A stretch of DNA of 64,000 bases from Polynucleobacter sp. es-EL-1 (GCF_018687975.1 NZ_CP061310.1:558001-622000), one strand, 5' to 3'. Counted from the stretch's first letter, positions 50,031 through 60,295 are shown. The notes: a model not told the origin generated them from the sequence alone. Numbers and translations: made by a program.

Positions 50031-52454
50031 GTGATCCGTAATATGCCGTTTTTTAAATCTGCGTCACTCAAGCTTTGGATGATTTCATTGGTGGGGCTGA
50101 TATCTGCGCTCATATTGTCGCTATGGGCGGCTATCCATATATTTCTTCCTGGATTGATTCAAAATGAAGTTCAGTCCTATGGTAAAAAAATCGGCTATCA
50201 CATTGCTTATCAAGATTTACGCATATCACCACTCCGCTTGCGTTTAGAAATCAATGGCCTTGTTTTAGCTGATAACAATAAAGCCAAACTGTTGGAGTTG
50301 GGTAGTGCAGTCCTTATGCTGAATTGGTCGCAGTTGGTATTGGGTGAGCTCGGTTTTGCGGAGATCTTACTTGAGGAGCCAAAGCTTTATCTGGTTAAGC
50401 CCATAGCCAAAAGTAGTGAGAGTCAATGGAACTGGCAAGCATTCATAGCAAGTGTGAATCAATCTCTGCCGCCACCGCAACCAGAAAAACAAACCAATCC
50501 ACTCAAAGTCTCGGTACAGAAGTTCATTATCCGTAACGCTTCATTATCTCTATCGGATGTGGGTTCAAAAATCCAAGAAGAATTAAAGTCATTTTCAATT
50601 CAGTTTGCTAATGTCGCTAACTACGACAAGTCGGGCGAGGTTAATGGTGTGGTTGGGCAATACGGACTGAACTTAGGAGCGATTCAATTTAGATTGCCAG
50701 GCTTAAATAAGAGAATCAGTTTTAAGCAAGTGGCAGTCAAGGGTGCTTTAGATAATTCAGGCGCTGAGTCCCTGGGGGCGCAGGTTGATTTTGAGTTAGA
50801 TGATGGTCGTATCTTTACGCATTGGGACTTGCGTGCCGACAAATCTATCTCTGGAAAAATTCGGATTGAAAATCTTGCGCTTGAGCCATTCATTCCATTG
50901 TTGCCAGCAAATCATGAATTGCGGGCCAAAAGTGGCTCCGTTCAGTCTGAGTCGGTAATTGAAATCAAGGGTGATGCGTTTTCGATCGCTGGAGATTTAC
51001 ACCTCAATGATCTTGACGTTTGGGAGGCTGGACAACAGCAAGCTCTTTTAACTTGGAGAGCTGCAGATGTGAATCAGCTCACCTTCAGTCACTCTAAGGC
51101 CTTAGGCTCCAAACTTGGTGTGGAAGAGTTGGTCGTGAGTCAGCCTGTGCTCCGTTTTGAAATTGATGAGAAGGGTTTCTCAAATTTCAGAAGACTATTT
51201 TCAAAGGCAGCTAACTCTGAAGTTACGCAAGCAGGGGATCAAGAGGAGTTACCATCTTCATCGCCAGCCCGGTTTCAGATGGATATGAAGACAATAAAGC
51301 TTCGCGATGGAGAAGTGCTTTTTGCGGATTTAGCAATGCGTCCACAATTTCATGTGGATATTCGAAGGTTTAATGCTACTTTACGCGGTGTCAGCAATGC
51401 TCCTGGAAAATCTTCCAGTATTGATATTGATGGTGTGGTTGCTAAATCGGGCTCCATGCGGGCAAAAGGGCAAGCTTCTTTCGATGACCCCCGTCGTAAC
51501 AACGATTTAACTTTGAATTTTAAAGATCTTCCCCTAAATGCCTTTAATCCGGCAGCAATGACATTTGCTGGCCATCAAATTACTGGTGGGCGACTCAATC
51601 TCAATTTGCATTACCAAGCAAAGGATGGGGAGTTAAAGGGTAGTAATCAGATTGTGATTAAGAAGGTGGAGCTCGGTGATGAAGTGCCAGATTTTCAAGG
51701 CAAGAAACTGCCGCTGGGTTTAGCAATTGCCTTGCTAGAAGATTCTGATGACACCATTGATGTCACCATCAATATTGCTGGCAACGTGGATGCCCCTGAA
51801 TTTAGTGCGAGTGGTTTAGTGTGGCAGGCAATCTCCAATGTCTTAACGAATGTAGCCACCGCACCGTTTAGGGCTCTTGGAGCTTTATTGGGTATGGGTA
51901 GTGATGAGGGTATTTATGCCGTTTTTGGTCAAGCGGTGTATTTACCCGCCGATCAAGATCGCCTAGAAAAATTTGGTGGGTTTTTGGATAAGAAGCCTCA
52001 TGCAACTTTGGATCTCACAGCAACCTATGATCCAGGCCAAGATCAGCCGGCATTGGCTCGAGCCAATGCTGATGCAGCCATTCTGAAAGCGGCGGGCATT
52101 ACCTTGTTGCCCAATGAATCGGTACCAAATCCTGACTTTACGGATCCCCGTATCCGGGAGGGCTTGAAATCGGCTTATGCTCAATCGGTTGGAAGAATTA
52201 AATTGGCCCAGCGTCTTTTAACTTTGCCAGATGATGCGGCCCGCAATGAGCAATTGCGCACTGAACTCATAGCTAGCATGCTCATCACAGAAAGTGAACT
52301 CAAAGTACTGGCTAACCAGCGTGCAAAATTGGCATTGGAAATCATGACCAAAAATAATCCAGGCCTTAAAGAGCGCATTCGTCTGACTGAGGTGAAAGTT
52401 GCTAATGCACCAAAAGAAGGGGCGCCTCTCGAAGTTGAAGTCAGAATCAAGTAG
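50031..52454 (+). CDS. DUF748 / AsmA-like envelope protein
   Basis: 807 residues from GTG 50031 (an ATG at 50043 is an alternative). One transmembrane helix near 15-38 anchors a long periplasmic region of beta-rich AsmA-like repeats; LALAIALLEDSDDTIDVTINIAGNVDAPEF-type sequence near 570-595 matches DUF748. AsmA-clan proteins are linked to phospholipid transport and outer membrane homeostasis. It precedes a small lipoprotein gene by 9 bp, probably cotranscribed. Confidence 0.88.
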   Translation: MIRNMPFFKSASLKLWMISLVGLISALILSLWAAIHIFLPGLIQNEVQSYGKKIGYHIAYQDLRISPLRLRLEINGLVLADNNKAKLLELGSAVLMLNWSQLVLGELGFAEILLEEPKLYLVKPIAKSSESQWNWQAFIASVNQSLPPPQPEKQTNPLKVSVQKFIIRNASLSLSDVGSKIQEELKSFSIQFANVANYDKSGEVNGVVGQYGLNLGAIQFRLPGLNKRISFKQVAVKGALDNSGAESLGAQVDFELDDGRIFTHWDLRADKSISGKIRIENLALEPFIPLLPANHELRAKSGSVQSESVIEIKGDAFSIAGDLHLNDLDVWEAGQQQALLTWRAADVNQLTFSHSKALGSKLGVEELVVSQPVLRFEIDEKGFSNFRRLFSKAANSEVTQAGDQEELPSSSPARFQMDMKTIKLRDGEVLFADLAMRPQFHVDIRRFNATLRGVSNAPGKSSSIDIDGVVAKSGSMRAKGQASFDDPRRNNDLTLNFKDLPLNAFNPAAMTFAGHQITGGRLNLNLHYQAKDGELKGSNQIVIKKVELGDEVPDFQGKKLPLGLAIALLEDSDDTIDVTINIAGNVDAPEFSASGLVWQAISNVLTNVATAPFRALGALLGMGSDEGIYAVFGQAVYLPADQDRLEKFGGFLDKKPHATLDLTATYDPGQDQPALARANADAAILKAAGITLLPNESVPNPDFTDPRIREGLKSAYAQSVGRIKLAQRLLTLPDDAARNEQLRTELIASMLITESELKVLANQRAKLALEIMTKNNPGLKERIRLTEVKVANAPKEGAPLEVEVRIK

Positions 52455-52463
52455 ACTTGAGGG

Positions 52464-52688
52464 ATGAATTTATCTAAATTGCGCTCTTCTTTATTCCTCA
52501 TATTGACAGTAGTCCTTGGCCTTACTGGCTGTGGGAGTATTGAGTCTGCAGCCCAGGATGACTGCACTTCAATTGGCTGGCAAATTGGTACAAAGGGCTA
52601 CGAAGATTGCTTCAAGGCTAGGGTCTATGAGCGCAAGCTAGACTACTCCTTACCTCCAGGCGATAAGCCGTCCCCATCCCTTCTCTAA
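52464..52688 (+). CDS. Small lipoprotein
   Basis: 74 residues with a lipoprotein signal: hydrophobic LFLILTVVLGLTGC and lipobox LTGC at about residues 20-23, with Gly-Ser after it. The mature part has two cysteines (DDC, EDC) and charged C terminus. GAGGG lies just before the ATG. Follows the DUF748 gene; function unknown. Confidence 0.8.
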   Translation: MNLSKLRSSLFLILTVVLGLTGCGSIESAAQDDCTSIGWQIGTKGYEDCFKARVYERKLDYSLPPGDKPSPSLL

Positions 52689-52694
52689 AATACT

Positions 52695-52777
52695 AGGGTT
52701 TACCCTTATGTAGATTCCCTTGAGCGCCGTCAAGGACTTGGGGGTAGAAATAACCCAAAATCGATCGAGATTTTGGG
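52695..52777. promoter_or_regulatory. Three inverted repeats upstream of the fds operon
   Basis: AGGGT / ACCCT (52695-52706), CCTTGA / TCAAGG (52718-52735, six-base loop) and a nine-base perfect arm CCCAAAATC / GATTTTGGG (52754-52777, loop GATCGA) precede the formate dehydrogenase genes. No T tract follows the third, so it looks more like an operator or leader structure than a terminator. The 203-bp gap holds nothing else I can name. Confidence 0.4.
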
Positions 52778-52891
52778 AATTGCCTATAACTAGCAAAAAC
52801 ACAATTGCCTTATTTCTGGCATTCTCAAAATAGATTTTGTATATAAAAACAGCAGTCATGATTGTGACTAAAAATTTAGAGACTACATACT

Positions 52892-54694
52892 ATGAATCAC
52901 CCAAAGCCCTCAGATGAGATCCAGGCAGTTGCAGTTGCAACCGCAGATGATTTAAGGGAAACCATTCGGCGTAAAAGTAAGCTTAAAGGGCGTCAAGCTG
53001 ATGATGCTTCTCTAGCAGAGGTGCGTGCATTAATTGGTGCAGCCCCACACCGTCGTGATTTATTAATTGAAAATTTGCACAAACTGAATGATGAGTATCG
53101 TGCTTTGCATGACCGCCATTTAGTAGCCTTAGCAAAAGAAATGAATTTGCCGATGGCTGAGGTGTATGAGGTTGCTACTTTCTATCATCATTTCGAAGTA
53201 GTGCGTGGTAATGATCCAGTCGCTGATATTACTGTCCGTGTTTGTGATGGCGTCGCTTGTGAGTTAGCAGGCGCCCAGGGTTTGCTTGAAAAGCTTCCAG
53301 CAATTTTAGGAATTCCCAATGTCAAGGTCATTGCAGCGCCCTGTGTGGGTCGCTGTGAGCAAGCTCCTGTCGCAGTAGTGCACCAATACCCTGTGTTATT
53401 TGCTACTACTGACAAGGTTGCAGCTGCAGTCAAAAATAATTTAACAACTCATCCAATGGCAGTCGACAGTGCAGTATTTGATCCTGCGGCATTAGCAGAA
53501 AAAGGAGTTTCTCCTCAAGGTAACAATCAGCCAGTCTCACCGGAATATGTGGGCTATGAATCTTATTGTGCTCAGGGCGGTTATGCTCTAGCAAAAGAAA
53601 TTGCAGAAGGTAAGCGTGATGCCGAAAGCATCATTAAGGCAATGGAAAATTCAGGTTTGCGCGGTTTAGGTGGTGCAGGCTTCCCAGCAGGGCGCAAGTG
53701 GCGCATTGTCAAAGATCAAGTGGCGCCAAAATTAATGGCGGTAAATATTGACGAAGGCGAGCCGGGTACATTTAAAGACCGGACATATTTAGAGCGTGAC
53801 CCCCATCGTTTCTTGGAAGGCTTATTGATAGCAGCCAATGTGGTGGGGATTGATGCTTGTTACATCTACCTGCGCGATGAATACCATGGTTGTCGTGAGT
53901 TATTAGAGGTAGAGCTAGCTAAGCTTCAAGCCAATCCGCCATTTAAATTACCATTGATCGAATTGCGTCGTGGAGCCGGGGCTTATATTTGTGGTGAAGA
54001 GTCCGCCATGATTGAAAGTATTGAGGGTAAGCGTGGTGAGCCACGGATGCGTCCTCCCTATATTGCCCAAGTGGGATTATTTGGACGACCAACTCTTGAG
54101 CACAATTTTGAAACGCTCTATTGGGTGCGCGATATTGTTGCGCGTGGTCCAGAGTGGTTTAGTTCTTTTGGCCGACATGATCGTAAAGGTCTGCGTAGTT
54201 ATAGCGTTAGTGGGCGCGTTAAAAATCCAGGCGTTAAATTAGCGCCAGCGGGTATTACGATTCAAGAATTGATCGATGAGTATTGCGGTGGTATGCAAGA
54301 TGGCCATCAGTTCTATGGCTACTTACCGGGGGGTGCCTCCGGTGGCATTTTGCCGGCAACCATGAATGACATTCCACTGGACTTTGATACCTTGCAACCA
54401 TACGGCTGCTTCATTGGTTCTGCAGCCGTGATGGTATTTGGTCATCAGGATAAAGCGCGAGATATGGCTTTGAATGTGATGCATTTCTTTGAGCATGAGA
54501 GTTGTGGCCAATGCACGCCATGTCGCGTAGGAACTAGCAAAGCAGCCCAATTGATGCAATCAAAATCATGGGACAAAGAGACGCTTGAGGATTTAGCCAC
54601 GGTAATGGTTGATGCCTCTATCTGCGGTCTAGGCCAAGCAGCGCCCAATCCTATTCGTTGTATCGCAAAATACTTCCCACAAGAAATTGCTTAA
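52892..54694 (+). CDS. fdsB: Formate dehydrogenase FdsG-FdsB fusion (NADH-reducing subunit)
   Basis: 600 residues joining two subunits of the soluble NAD-dependent formate dehydrogenase. Residues about 30-185 are NuoE/FdsG-like with a 2Fe-2S site (Cys in VCDGVACELAG and APCVGRCEQAP). Residues about 225-600 are NuoF/FdsB-like: NAD and FMN binding via GLRGLGGAGFPAGRKW and DEGEPGTFKDR, then the 4Fe-4S site in ESCGQCTPCRVG. In Cupriavidus these are separate genes (fdsG, fdsB). It passes electrons from FdsA to NAD+. Starts after a gap with inverted repeats. Confidence 0.93.
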   Translation: MNHPKPSDEIQAVAVATADDLRETIRRKSKLKGRQADDASLAEVRALIGAAPHRRDLLIENLHKLNDEYRALHDRHLVALAKEMNLPMAEVYEVATFYHHFEVVRGNDPVADITVRVCDGVACELAGAQGLLEKLPAILGIPNVKVIAAPCVGRCEQAPVAVVHQYPVLFATTDKVAAAVKNNLTTHPMAVDSAVFDPAALAEKGVSPQGNNQPVSPEYVGYESYCAQGGYALAKEIAEGKRDAESIIKAMENSGLRGLGGAGFPAGRKWRIVKDQVAPKLMAVNIDEGEPGTFKDRTYLERDPHRFLEGLLIAANVVGIDACYIYLRDEYHGCRELLEVELAKLQANPPFKLPLIELRRGAGAYICGEESAMIESIEGKRGEPRMRPPYIAQVGLFGRPTLEHNFETLYWVRDIVARGPEWFSSFGRHDRKGLRSYSVSGRVKNPGVKLAPAGITIQELIDEYCGGMQDGHQFYGYLPGGASGGILPATMNDIPLDFDTLQPYGCFIGSAAVMVFGHQDKARDMALNVMHFFEHESCGQCTPCRVGTSKAAQLMQSKSWDKETLEDLATVMVDASICGLGQAAPNPIRCIAKYFPQEIA

Positions 54695-54734
54695 TCAACA
54701 AGCCAAAATTAGCTAAGAGCAAGACGAGACAAAA

Positions 54735-57626
54735 ATGAACGCACCAGTAAATCCAAAAGAACTTGAGTTGCAAACCGTTGAGTTCAAACTTGATGGGCAA
54801 ACCATTATTTCCTATGAAGGGGAGACGATTCTGAAGGCCGCTAAACGGCACGGTATTGATATTCCTCACCTTTGCTTTAAGGATGGTTATCGCCCTGATG
54901 GAAATTGCCGTGCTTGCGTAGTGGAAATTAACGGTGAACGCACCTTAGCGCCGAGTTGCTGCAGAAGTGCTACGCCTGGTATGGAAGTGAAAGCCAATAG
55001 TCAGCGCGCTCTAAAAAGTCAGAAATTGGTTCTCGAAATGTTGCTTTCCGATATGCCTGATGAAGGATTTAAATGGGTAGGCGATAGCAAAGAAGAAGAG
55101 CTTAAAAACCAACATGGGGAGCTCAGCACTTGGGCTTCGCGCATGGATGTGACTGTTCGTCCAGAGTTAAAGGCATTGCGCCGTGAAAAAGTGGCGAGCG
55201 ATATCTCGCATCCAGCGATGGCAGTTAATTTGGATGCCTGTATTCAATGCAATCGTTGTGTGCGTGCTTGTCGTGAAGAGCAGGTCAATGATGTGATTGG
55301 CTATGCCATGCGTGGCGCCCATAGTGAAATTGTTTTTGATCTTAATGATCCAATGGGAGAGAGCACTTGCGTAGCTTGTGGTGAGTGCGTGCAAGCATGT
55401 CCCACTGGCGCATTGATGCCTAAAGGGCTCATTGGCTCACAAACAGTCGATCGCAAAGTGGATTCTGTGTGTCCGTTCTGTGGAGTAGGTTGCCAAATTA
55501 CTTACAACGTCAAAGACGAGAAGATTGTGAGTGTTGAAGGTCGTAACGGCCCCGCTAATCACAATCGACTGTGCGTTAAGGGTCGTTTTGGTATGGATTA
55601 CATTCATAATCCACAGCGCCTGACTAAGCCACTCATTCGTAAAGCAGGCGTACCTAAAGATGAAGCTTTGCTTGAAGGTAAGCAAGATTGGTCTGACATT
55701 TTCCGTGAGGCAACGTGGGAAGAGGCGCTTGAAGTTGCTGGTGGTGGTCTGAAGAAACTGAAGGATCAATACGGCAATAAAGTGCTGGCAGGTTTTGGTT
55801 CTGCCAAGGGTAGTAATGAAGAGGCTTATTTGTTCCAAAAACTGGTACGCACTGGTTTTGGTAGCAATAATGTAGACCATTGCACACGTCTGTGCCACGC
55901 ATCATCTGTTGCTGCGCTATTAGAGGGCGTTGGATCAGGCGCAGTAAGTAATCAAGTGAATGATGTAGAGCACTCCAGTTTGATTTTGTTAATTGGATCA
56001 AATCCAACAGCCAATCATCCAGTAGCAGCCACTTGGTTTAAGAACGCCGCTAAGCGGGGCGCGAAAATTGTGTTGTGCGATCCTCGCATGACCGATATTG
56101 CTAAACATGCTTGGCGTACGATGCAGTTCAAGCCAGATACGGATGTGGCGATGCTCAATGCCATGATCTATACGGTCATTGAAGAAGGTCTTGCTGATAA
56201 AGAATTTATTGCCAATCGTGCGAATAACTTTGAAGCCCTTAAAGAAAATATCAAGGGATATAGTCCAGAAGCAATGGCACCAATCTGTGGTATTCCTGCG
56301 GAGACTTTACGCGAAGTAGCGCGCGAGTTCGCCACTACGAAGTCCGCAATGATTCTGTGGGGCATGGGTGTAAGTCAGCACGTTCACGGTACTGATAATG
56401 CCCGTTGCTTAATTGCTTTGGTCAGCATCACCGGTCAAATTGGTAAGCCGGGTTCTGGTTTGCATCCATTACGCGGGCAGAACAACGTACAGGGTGCTAG
56501 TGATGCAGGATTGATTCCGATGATGTTCCCGAACTACCAGCGTGTCGATAATCCAGAGGCGCATGCGTGGTTTGAGAAGTTCTGGGATACCCCATTAGAT
56601 AAGAAGCCGGGTTATACCGTAGTAGAGATCATGCATAAGATCACCGCACCAGATAGTGACCCCGACAAGATTCGTGGCATGTATGTTGAGGGCGAGAACC
56701 CTGCGATGAGTGATCCCGATTTGAATCATGCTCGCCATGCTTTGGCCTCATTAGATCTCTTGGTTGTACAGGACATCTTTATGACTGAGACAGCATTGTT
56801 AGCGGATGTGGTGTTGCCTGCAAGCGCATGGCCAGAGAAAGTGGGTACTGCAAGCAATACTGACCGTATGGTGCAGATGGGCAAGAAGGCAATTAACCCT
56901 CCTGGGGATGCTAAGCCTGATTTGTGGATCATTCAGCAAATTGCTAAGCATATGGGGCTTAACTGGAATTACCAAGGGCCAGATCATGGCGTTGCAGCAG
57001 TTTATGACGAGATGCGTCAAGCAATGCATGCAGCAATTAATGGTATTACTTGGGAGCGTCTCGAAAAAGAATCCAGCGTGACTTACCCATGCTTATCTGC
57101 TGAAGATCCAGGTCGTCCAATCGTATTTGATGACTGCTTTGCTACTCCAGACGGAAAAGTCAAGTTAGTACCTGCCGATATTATTCCCGCGAATGAGCGC
57201 CCCGATGCACAGTACCCATTTGTGTTGATTACAGGTCGTCAGTTAGAACATTGGCATACTGGCAGTATGACGCGTCGTGCAACCATTTTGGATGCAATTG
57301 AGCCGATGGCTACTGTTTCCATGAATGGTGAAGATATGACGCAGTTAGGTGTTTCTGCAGGAGATGTCATTACTGTTCAATCCCGTCGTGGTGAAGTGGG
57401 CATTCATGTCCGCAGGGATGATGGGACACCACGTGGTGTGATCTTTATTCCTTTTGCGTACTATGAGGCTGCTGCTAACCTCATCACCAACTCAGCCTTA
57501 GATCCTGTCGGCAAGATTCCGGAGTTTAAGTACTGTGCCGTGAAGTTGGCTAAAGGTGGTCAAGCCGCTGCGGTCATGGGCTATGGCACGAATGATCCGC
57601 AAAGGCAAAAGGCGGCGGCAAACTGA
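54735..57626 (+). CDS. fdsA: Formate dehydrogenase alpha subunit FdsA, molybdoenzyme
   Basis: 963 residues. An N-terminal 2Fe-2S ferredoxin domain (HLCFKDGYRPDGNCRACVVE), a His-Cys 4Fe-4S region, two 4Fe-4S sites (CIQCNRCVRAC and CVACGECVQACPTGAL near 175-230) and then the Mo-bis-MGD catalytic domain from VCPFCGVGCQ near residue 250. The Mo-ligand site is Cys in HCTRLCHASSVAALLEGVGSG, the usual Cys-type, not selenocysteine. Oxidises formate to CO2. 40 bp after the fused fdsGB. No fdsC (fdhD-like) or fdsD gene follows, unlike in Cupriavidus. Confidence 0.96.
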   Translation: MNAPVNPKELELQTVEFKLDGQTIISYEGETILKAAKRHGIDIPHLCFKDGYRPDGNCRACVVEINGERTLAPSCCRSATPGMEVKANSQRALKSQKLVLEMLLSDMPDEGFKWVGDSKEEELKNQHGELSTWASRMDVTVRPELKALRREKVASDISHPAMAVNLDACIQCNRCVRACREEQVNDVIGYAMRGAHSEIVFDLNDPMGESTCVACGECVQACPTGALMPKGLIGSQTVDRKVDSVCPFCGVGCQITYNVKDEKIVSVEGRNGPANHNRLCVKGRFGMDYIHNPQRLTKPLIRKAGVPKDEALLEGKQDWSDIFREATWEEALEVAGGGLKKLKDQYGNKVLAGFGSAKGSNEEAYLFQKLVRTGFGSNNVDHCTRLCHASSVAALLEGVGSGAVSNQVNDVEHSSLILLIGSNPTANHPVAATWFKNAAKRGAKIVLCDPRMTDIAKHAWRTMQFKPDTDVAMLNAMIYTVIEEGLADKEFIANRANNFEALKENIKGYSPEAMAPICGIPAETLREVAREFATTKSAMILWGMGVSQHVHGTDNARCLIALVSITGQIGKPGSGLHPLRGQNNVQGASDAGLIPMMFPNYQRVDNPEAHAWFEKFWDTPLDKKPGYTVVEIMHKITAPDSDPDKIRGMYVEGENPAMSDPDLNHARHALASLDLLVVQDIFMTETALLADVVLPASAWPEKVGTASNTDRMVQMGKKAINPPGDAKPDLWIIQQIAKHMGLNWNYQGPDHGVAAVYDEMRQAMHAAINGITWERLEKESSVTYPCLSAEDPGRPIVFDDCFATPDGKVKLVPADIIPANERPDAQYPFVLITGRQLEHWHTGSMTRRATILDAIEPMATVSMNGEDMTQLGVSAGDVITVQSRRGEVGIHVRRDDGTPRGVIFIPFAYYEAAANLITNSALDPVGKIPEFKYCAVKLAKGGQAAAVMGYGTNDPQRQKAAAN

Positions 57627-57655
57627 TAAGCTTTCTCTGAAAGTGCTGTTCTAAC

Positions 57656-57681
57656 AAAGCCCCTGTTATAGGGGTTTTGTT
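57656..57681 (+). terminator. Intrinsic terminator after fdsA
   Basis: CCCCT (57660-57664) pairs with AGGGG (57670-57674) around GTTAT, followed by TTTTGTT. The stem is short but the T tract is clear. Confidence 0.7.
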
Positions 57682-57736
57682 CCTATGTGACTCTAAAATT
57701 ACCCTAACAGCATTTGCCCTTTAGAATGAAGACTCC

Positions 57737-59398
57737 ATGGCAAGTTCTAAACCCTCTATACCTTCAGCTGATGCAAAGGCAGAACTCCCTGTACTGATTA
57801 TCGGTGCCGGGCTAGCGGGCTTAACTGTGGCCCTGCATATGGCCAAAACTCAGCCCGTCATTGTGATGGCTAAGCGAGGTCTTGGTGAGGCTGCTACCGC
57901 TTGGGCGCAGGGCGGGATTGTGGGGGTCGTGGATAAAGAGTTGGATAGTATCGATGCTCATGTAGCTGACACCTTAGATGCTGGTGCAGGTTTGGTGGTT
58001 GAAGCAACAGCCCGTTATATCGCTGAAGAAAGCGCTGAAGCAATTCGTTGGCTGGTGGAACAGGGCGTTCCTTTTACTGCTGATGAAGCTGGACCTATGG
58101 GTTTGCATTTGACACGCGAAGGCGGTCATAGTCAGCGCCGTATTGCTCACGTAGCGGATGCTACTGGTAAGGCGATTCATGAGGTGTTGCTCGACAAAGC
58201 GCGATCACATCCCAATATTCAGTTGCTAGAGCACTGGATTGCACTCGATCTGATTACTAATCGACACCTGGATGCAAAAACTCAGCGCTCTAAACCTAAC
58301 CGTTGTTACGGGGTGTATGCACTCGATATTAATAACAATCGCGTAGAAACCATTGAGGCCAAATCCGTTGTATTGGCAACTGGTGGAGTGGGTAAGGTAT
58401 ACCGATATACGAGTAATCCTGACACTGCTACTGGTGATGGTATTGCCATGGCATGGCGCGCAGGTTGCCGTGTTGGCAATATGGAATTTATTCAGTTTCA
58501 TCCAACATGCCTTTATCACCCGAGTGATAGAACCTTCTTAATTACCGAGGCTATGCGTGGTGAGGGTGGTTTGCTCAAATTACCCAATGGCACTCGCTTT
58601 ATGCCTGAGCATGATGAGCGCAATGAATTAGCGCCGCGCGATATAGTCGCTAGAGCAATTGACTTTGAGATGAAAAAGCATGGATTAGATTATGTCCATC
58701 TCGATGCCACTCATTTGGGTGAAGCATTCATTCAAGAGCATTTCCCCATGATTTACGCGCGTTGCAAGAGTCTTGGTTTGGACATCACTAAAGAGCCGAT
58801 ACCTGTAGTGCCTGCAGCGCATTACACCTGTGGGGGCGTTGTTACCGATCTCAAGGGTAGAACGGACTTGCCAGGCTTATATGCCGTTGGTGAGGCTACC
58901 TATACCGGCCTTCACGGCGCCAACCGATTGGCAAGTAATTCCTTGTTGGAGTGCGTAGTGATTGGTAAGGCTGCTGCGGAAGACATTTCCGCGCAGAAAG
59001 ATATTGTCATGCCTAAATTACCGCTATGGGATGAAAGTCAGGTTGAAGATGCTGATGAGCAGGTGGTTATTGCCCATAACTGGGATGAGTTACGCTCACT
59101 CATGTGGAACTATGTGGGCATTGTGAGAACTAATCGTCGACTAGAGCGTGCATTACATAGAATTAAATTACTGCGATACGAAGTGCAAGAGTATTACGCC
59201 AACTTTAAAGTGACGCGCGACCTCATTGAGCTACGCAATCTATTGGAATGTGCAGAGTTGATTGTGAGATCAGCACTGATGCGCAGAGAGAGCAGGGGCT
59301 TGCATTACAGCCGTGATTACCCTGGTACCTGGGCTGTTTCTTATCCGACTATTCTGACGCCTCAGGCTGAAGGTAATTCTGAAGGCCCTGATACCTAA
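57737..59398 (+). CDS. nadB: L-aspartate oxidase
   Basis: 553 residues. FAD enzyme that turns aspartate into iminoaspartate, the first step of NAD synthesis. FAD-binding LIIGAGLAGLTVALHMAK near 21-38, WAQGGIVGVV, GEGGLLKLPNG region, and THYTCGGVVTDLKGR. The substrate-loop THLG and C-terminal fumarate-reductase-like helical domain are in place. Convergent with nadC only 7 bp away. Confidence 0.96.
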   Translation: MASSKPSIPSADAKAELPVLIIGAGLAGLTVALHMAKTQPVIVMAKRGLGEAATAWAQGGIVGVVDKELDSIDAHVADTLDAGAGLVVEATARYIAEESAEAIRWLVEQGVPFTADEAGPMGLHLTREGGHSQRRIAHVADATGKAIHEVLLDKARSHPNIQLLEHWIALDLITNRHLDAKTQRSKPNRCYGVYALDINNNRVETIEAKSVVLATGGVGKVYRYTSNPDTATGDGIAMAWRAGCRVGNMEFIQFHPTCLYHPSDRTFLITEAMRGEGGLLKLPNGTRFMPEHDERNELAPRDIVARAIDFEMKKHGLDYVHLDATHLGEAFIQEHFPMIYARCKSLGLDITKEPIPVVPAAHYTCGGVVTDLKGRTDLPGLYAVGEATYTGLHGANRLASNSLLECVVIGKAAAEDISAQKDIVMPKLPLWDESQVEDADEQVVIAHNWDELRSLMWNYVGIVRTNRRLERALHRIKLLRYEVQEYYANFKVTRDLIELRNLLECAELIVRSALMRRESRGLHYSRDYPGTWAVSYPTILTPQAEGNSEGPDT

Positions 59399-59405
59399 GG
59401 GTGCC

Positions 59406-60263
59406 TTAGGCGGATATTCTCATTGAGAAATCCACCGCCTGAATATCTTTCGTCAGCTTGCCTAAGGAGATGCGATCAACTCCAGTCGCAGCAATGGCAC
59501 GCATCTGATCTAGATTGATACCGCCAGATGCCTCAAGTAGGGCGCGGCCCTTGGTAAAGACAACTGCTTCCTTCATCTGTTCGGTAGTGAAGTTATCAAT
59601 CAAGATGCTTTTTGCGCCAGCATTTAAGGCTTCCTCTAATTCAGCAAGGCTTTCAACCTCTACCTGAATATCTACTCCCGAGTTAAGGTCTTGTGCAGCT
59701 TTAATGGCAGCAGCAACACCGCCAGCGGCAGCGATATGATTCTCTTTAATGAGGATGCCATGCCAAAGAGCAAGGCGTTGATTTTGTCCGCCACCTACTA
59801 GCACGGCATATTTCTGTGCGCGACGTAAACCGGGAATGGTCTTACGCGTATCTAGAACGGCACAGCCCTTTGGGTTTGGGCTCACACCAGCTATAGCATC
59901 AACATGTTGACGAGCAATTGTTGCCGTCCAAGAGAGTGTTTGCAAGAAATTGATGCAAGGACGCTCTGCCGAGAGCAGGGCGCGAGAGTCTGCCGAAATA
60001 TCGCAAACCGTAGTGTTTGCTTTCATGAGCTCGCCCTCACGGTAATGCCAAGTGACTGTCGCTTTTGGATCTAACTGAAGCAGCGTGCCTTCAAACCAAT
60101 CTACCCCACAAAGAACTGCCTCTTGACGAACAATGAGTTGCGCATGTACTGGCTTACTAGGCACTAATTGCGCCGTCCAATCACACGTGCCAATGTCCTC
60201 CATGAGAGCATCATGAATGTTGCGTGCTCGCGCTTGCTCTAAGGTTTCGTTGTATTCAAACAT
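59406..60263 (-). CDS. nadC: Quinolinate phosphoribosyltransferase
   Basis: 285 residues. Makes nicotinate mononucleotide from quinolinate and PRPP. CAVLDTRKTIPGLRRAQKYAV near 132-152, WHGILIKENHIAAAGGV and VEVESLAELEEAL match NadC. It is 32 bp downstream of nadA on the same strand, forming nadA-nadC; nadB is convergent, so all three steps of de novo NAD synthesis lie together. Confidence 0.96.
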   Translation of the reverse strand: MFEYNETLEQARARNIHDALMEDIGTCDWTAQLVPSKPVHAQLIVRQEAVLCGVDWFEGTLLQLDPKATVTWHYREGELMKANTTVCDISADSRALLSAERPCINFLQTLSWTATIARQHVDAIAGVSPNPKGCAVLDTRKTIPGLRRAQKYAVLVGGGQNQRLALWHGILIKENHIAAAGGVAAAIKAAQDLNSGVDIQVEVESLAELEEALNAGAKSILIDNFTTEQMKEAVVFTKGRALLEASGGINLDQMRAIAATGVDRISLGKLTKDIQAVDFSMRISA

Positions 60264-60295
60264 GCAAAATGGTTAATCCAAATGGGGGCAAAAAA

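Noticed and set aside
55437..56007. Long minus-strand frames within fdsA
   Set aside because: They are antisense to clear iron-sulfur and molybdopterin motifs and have no domains of their own.
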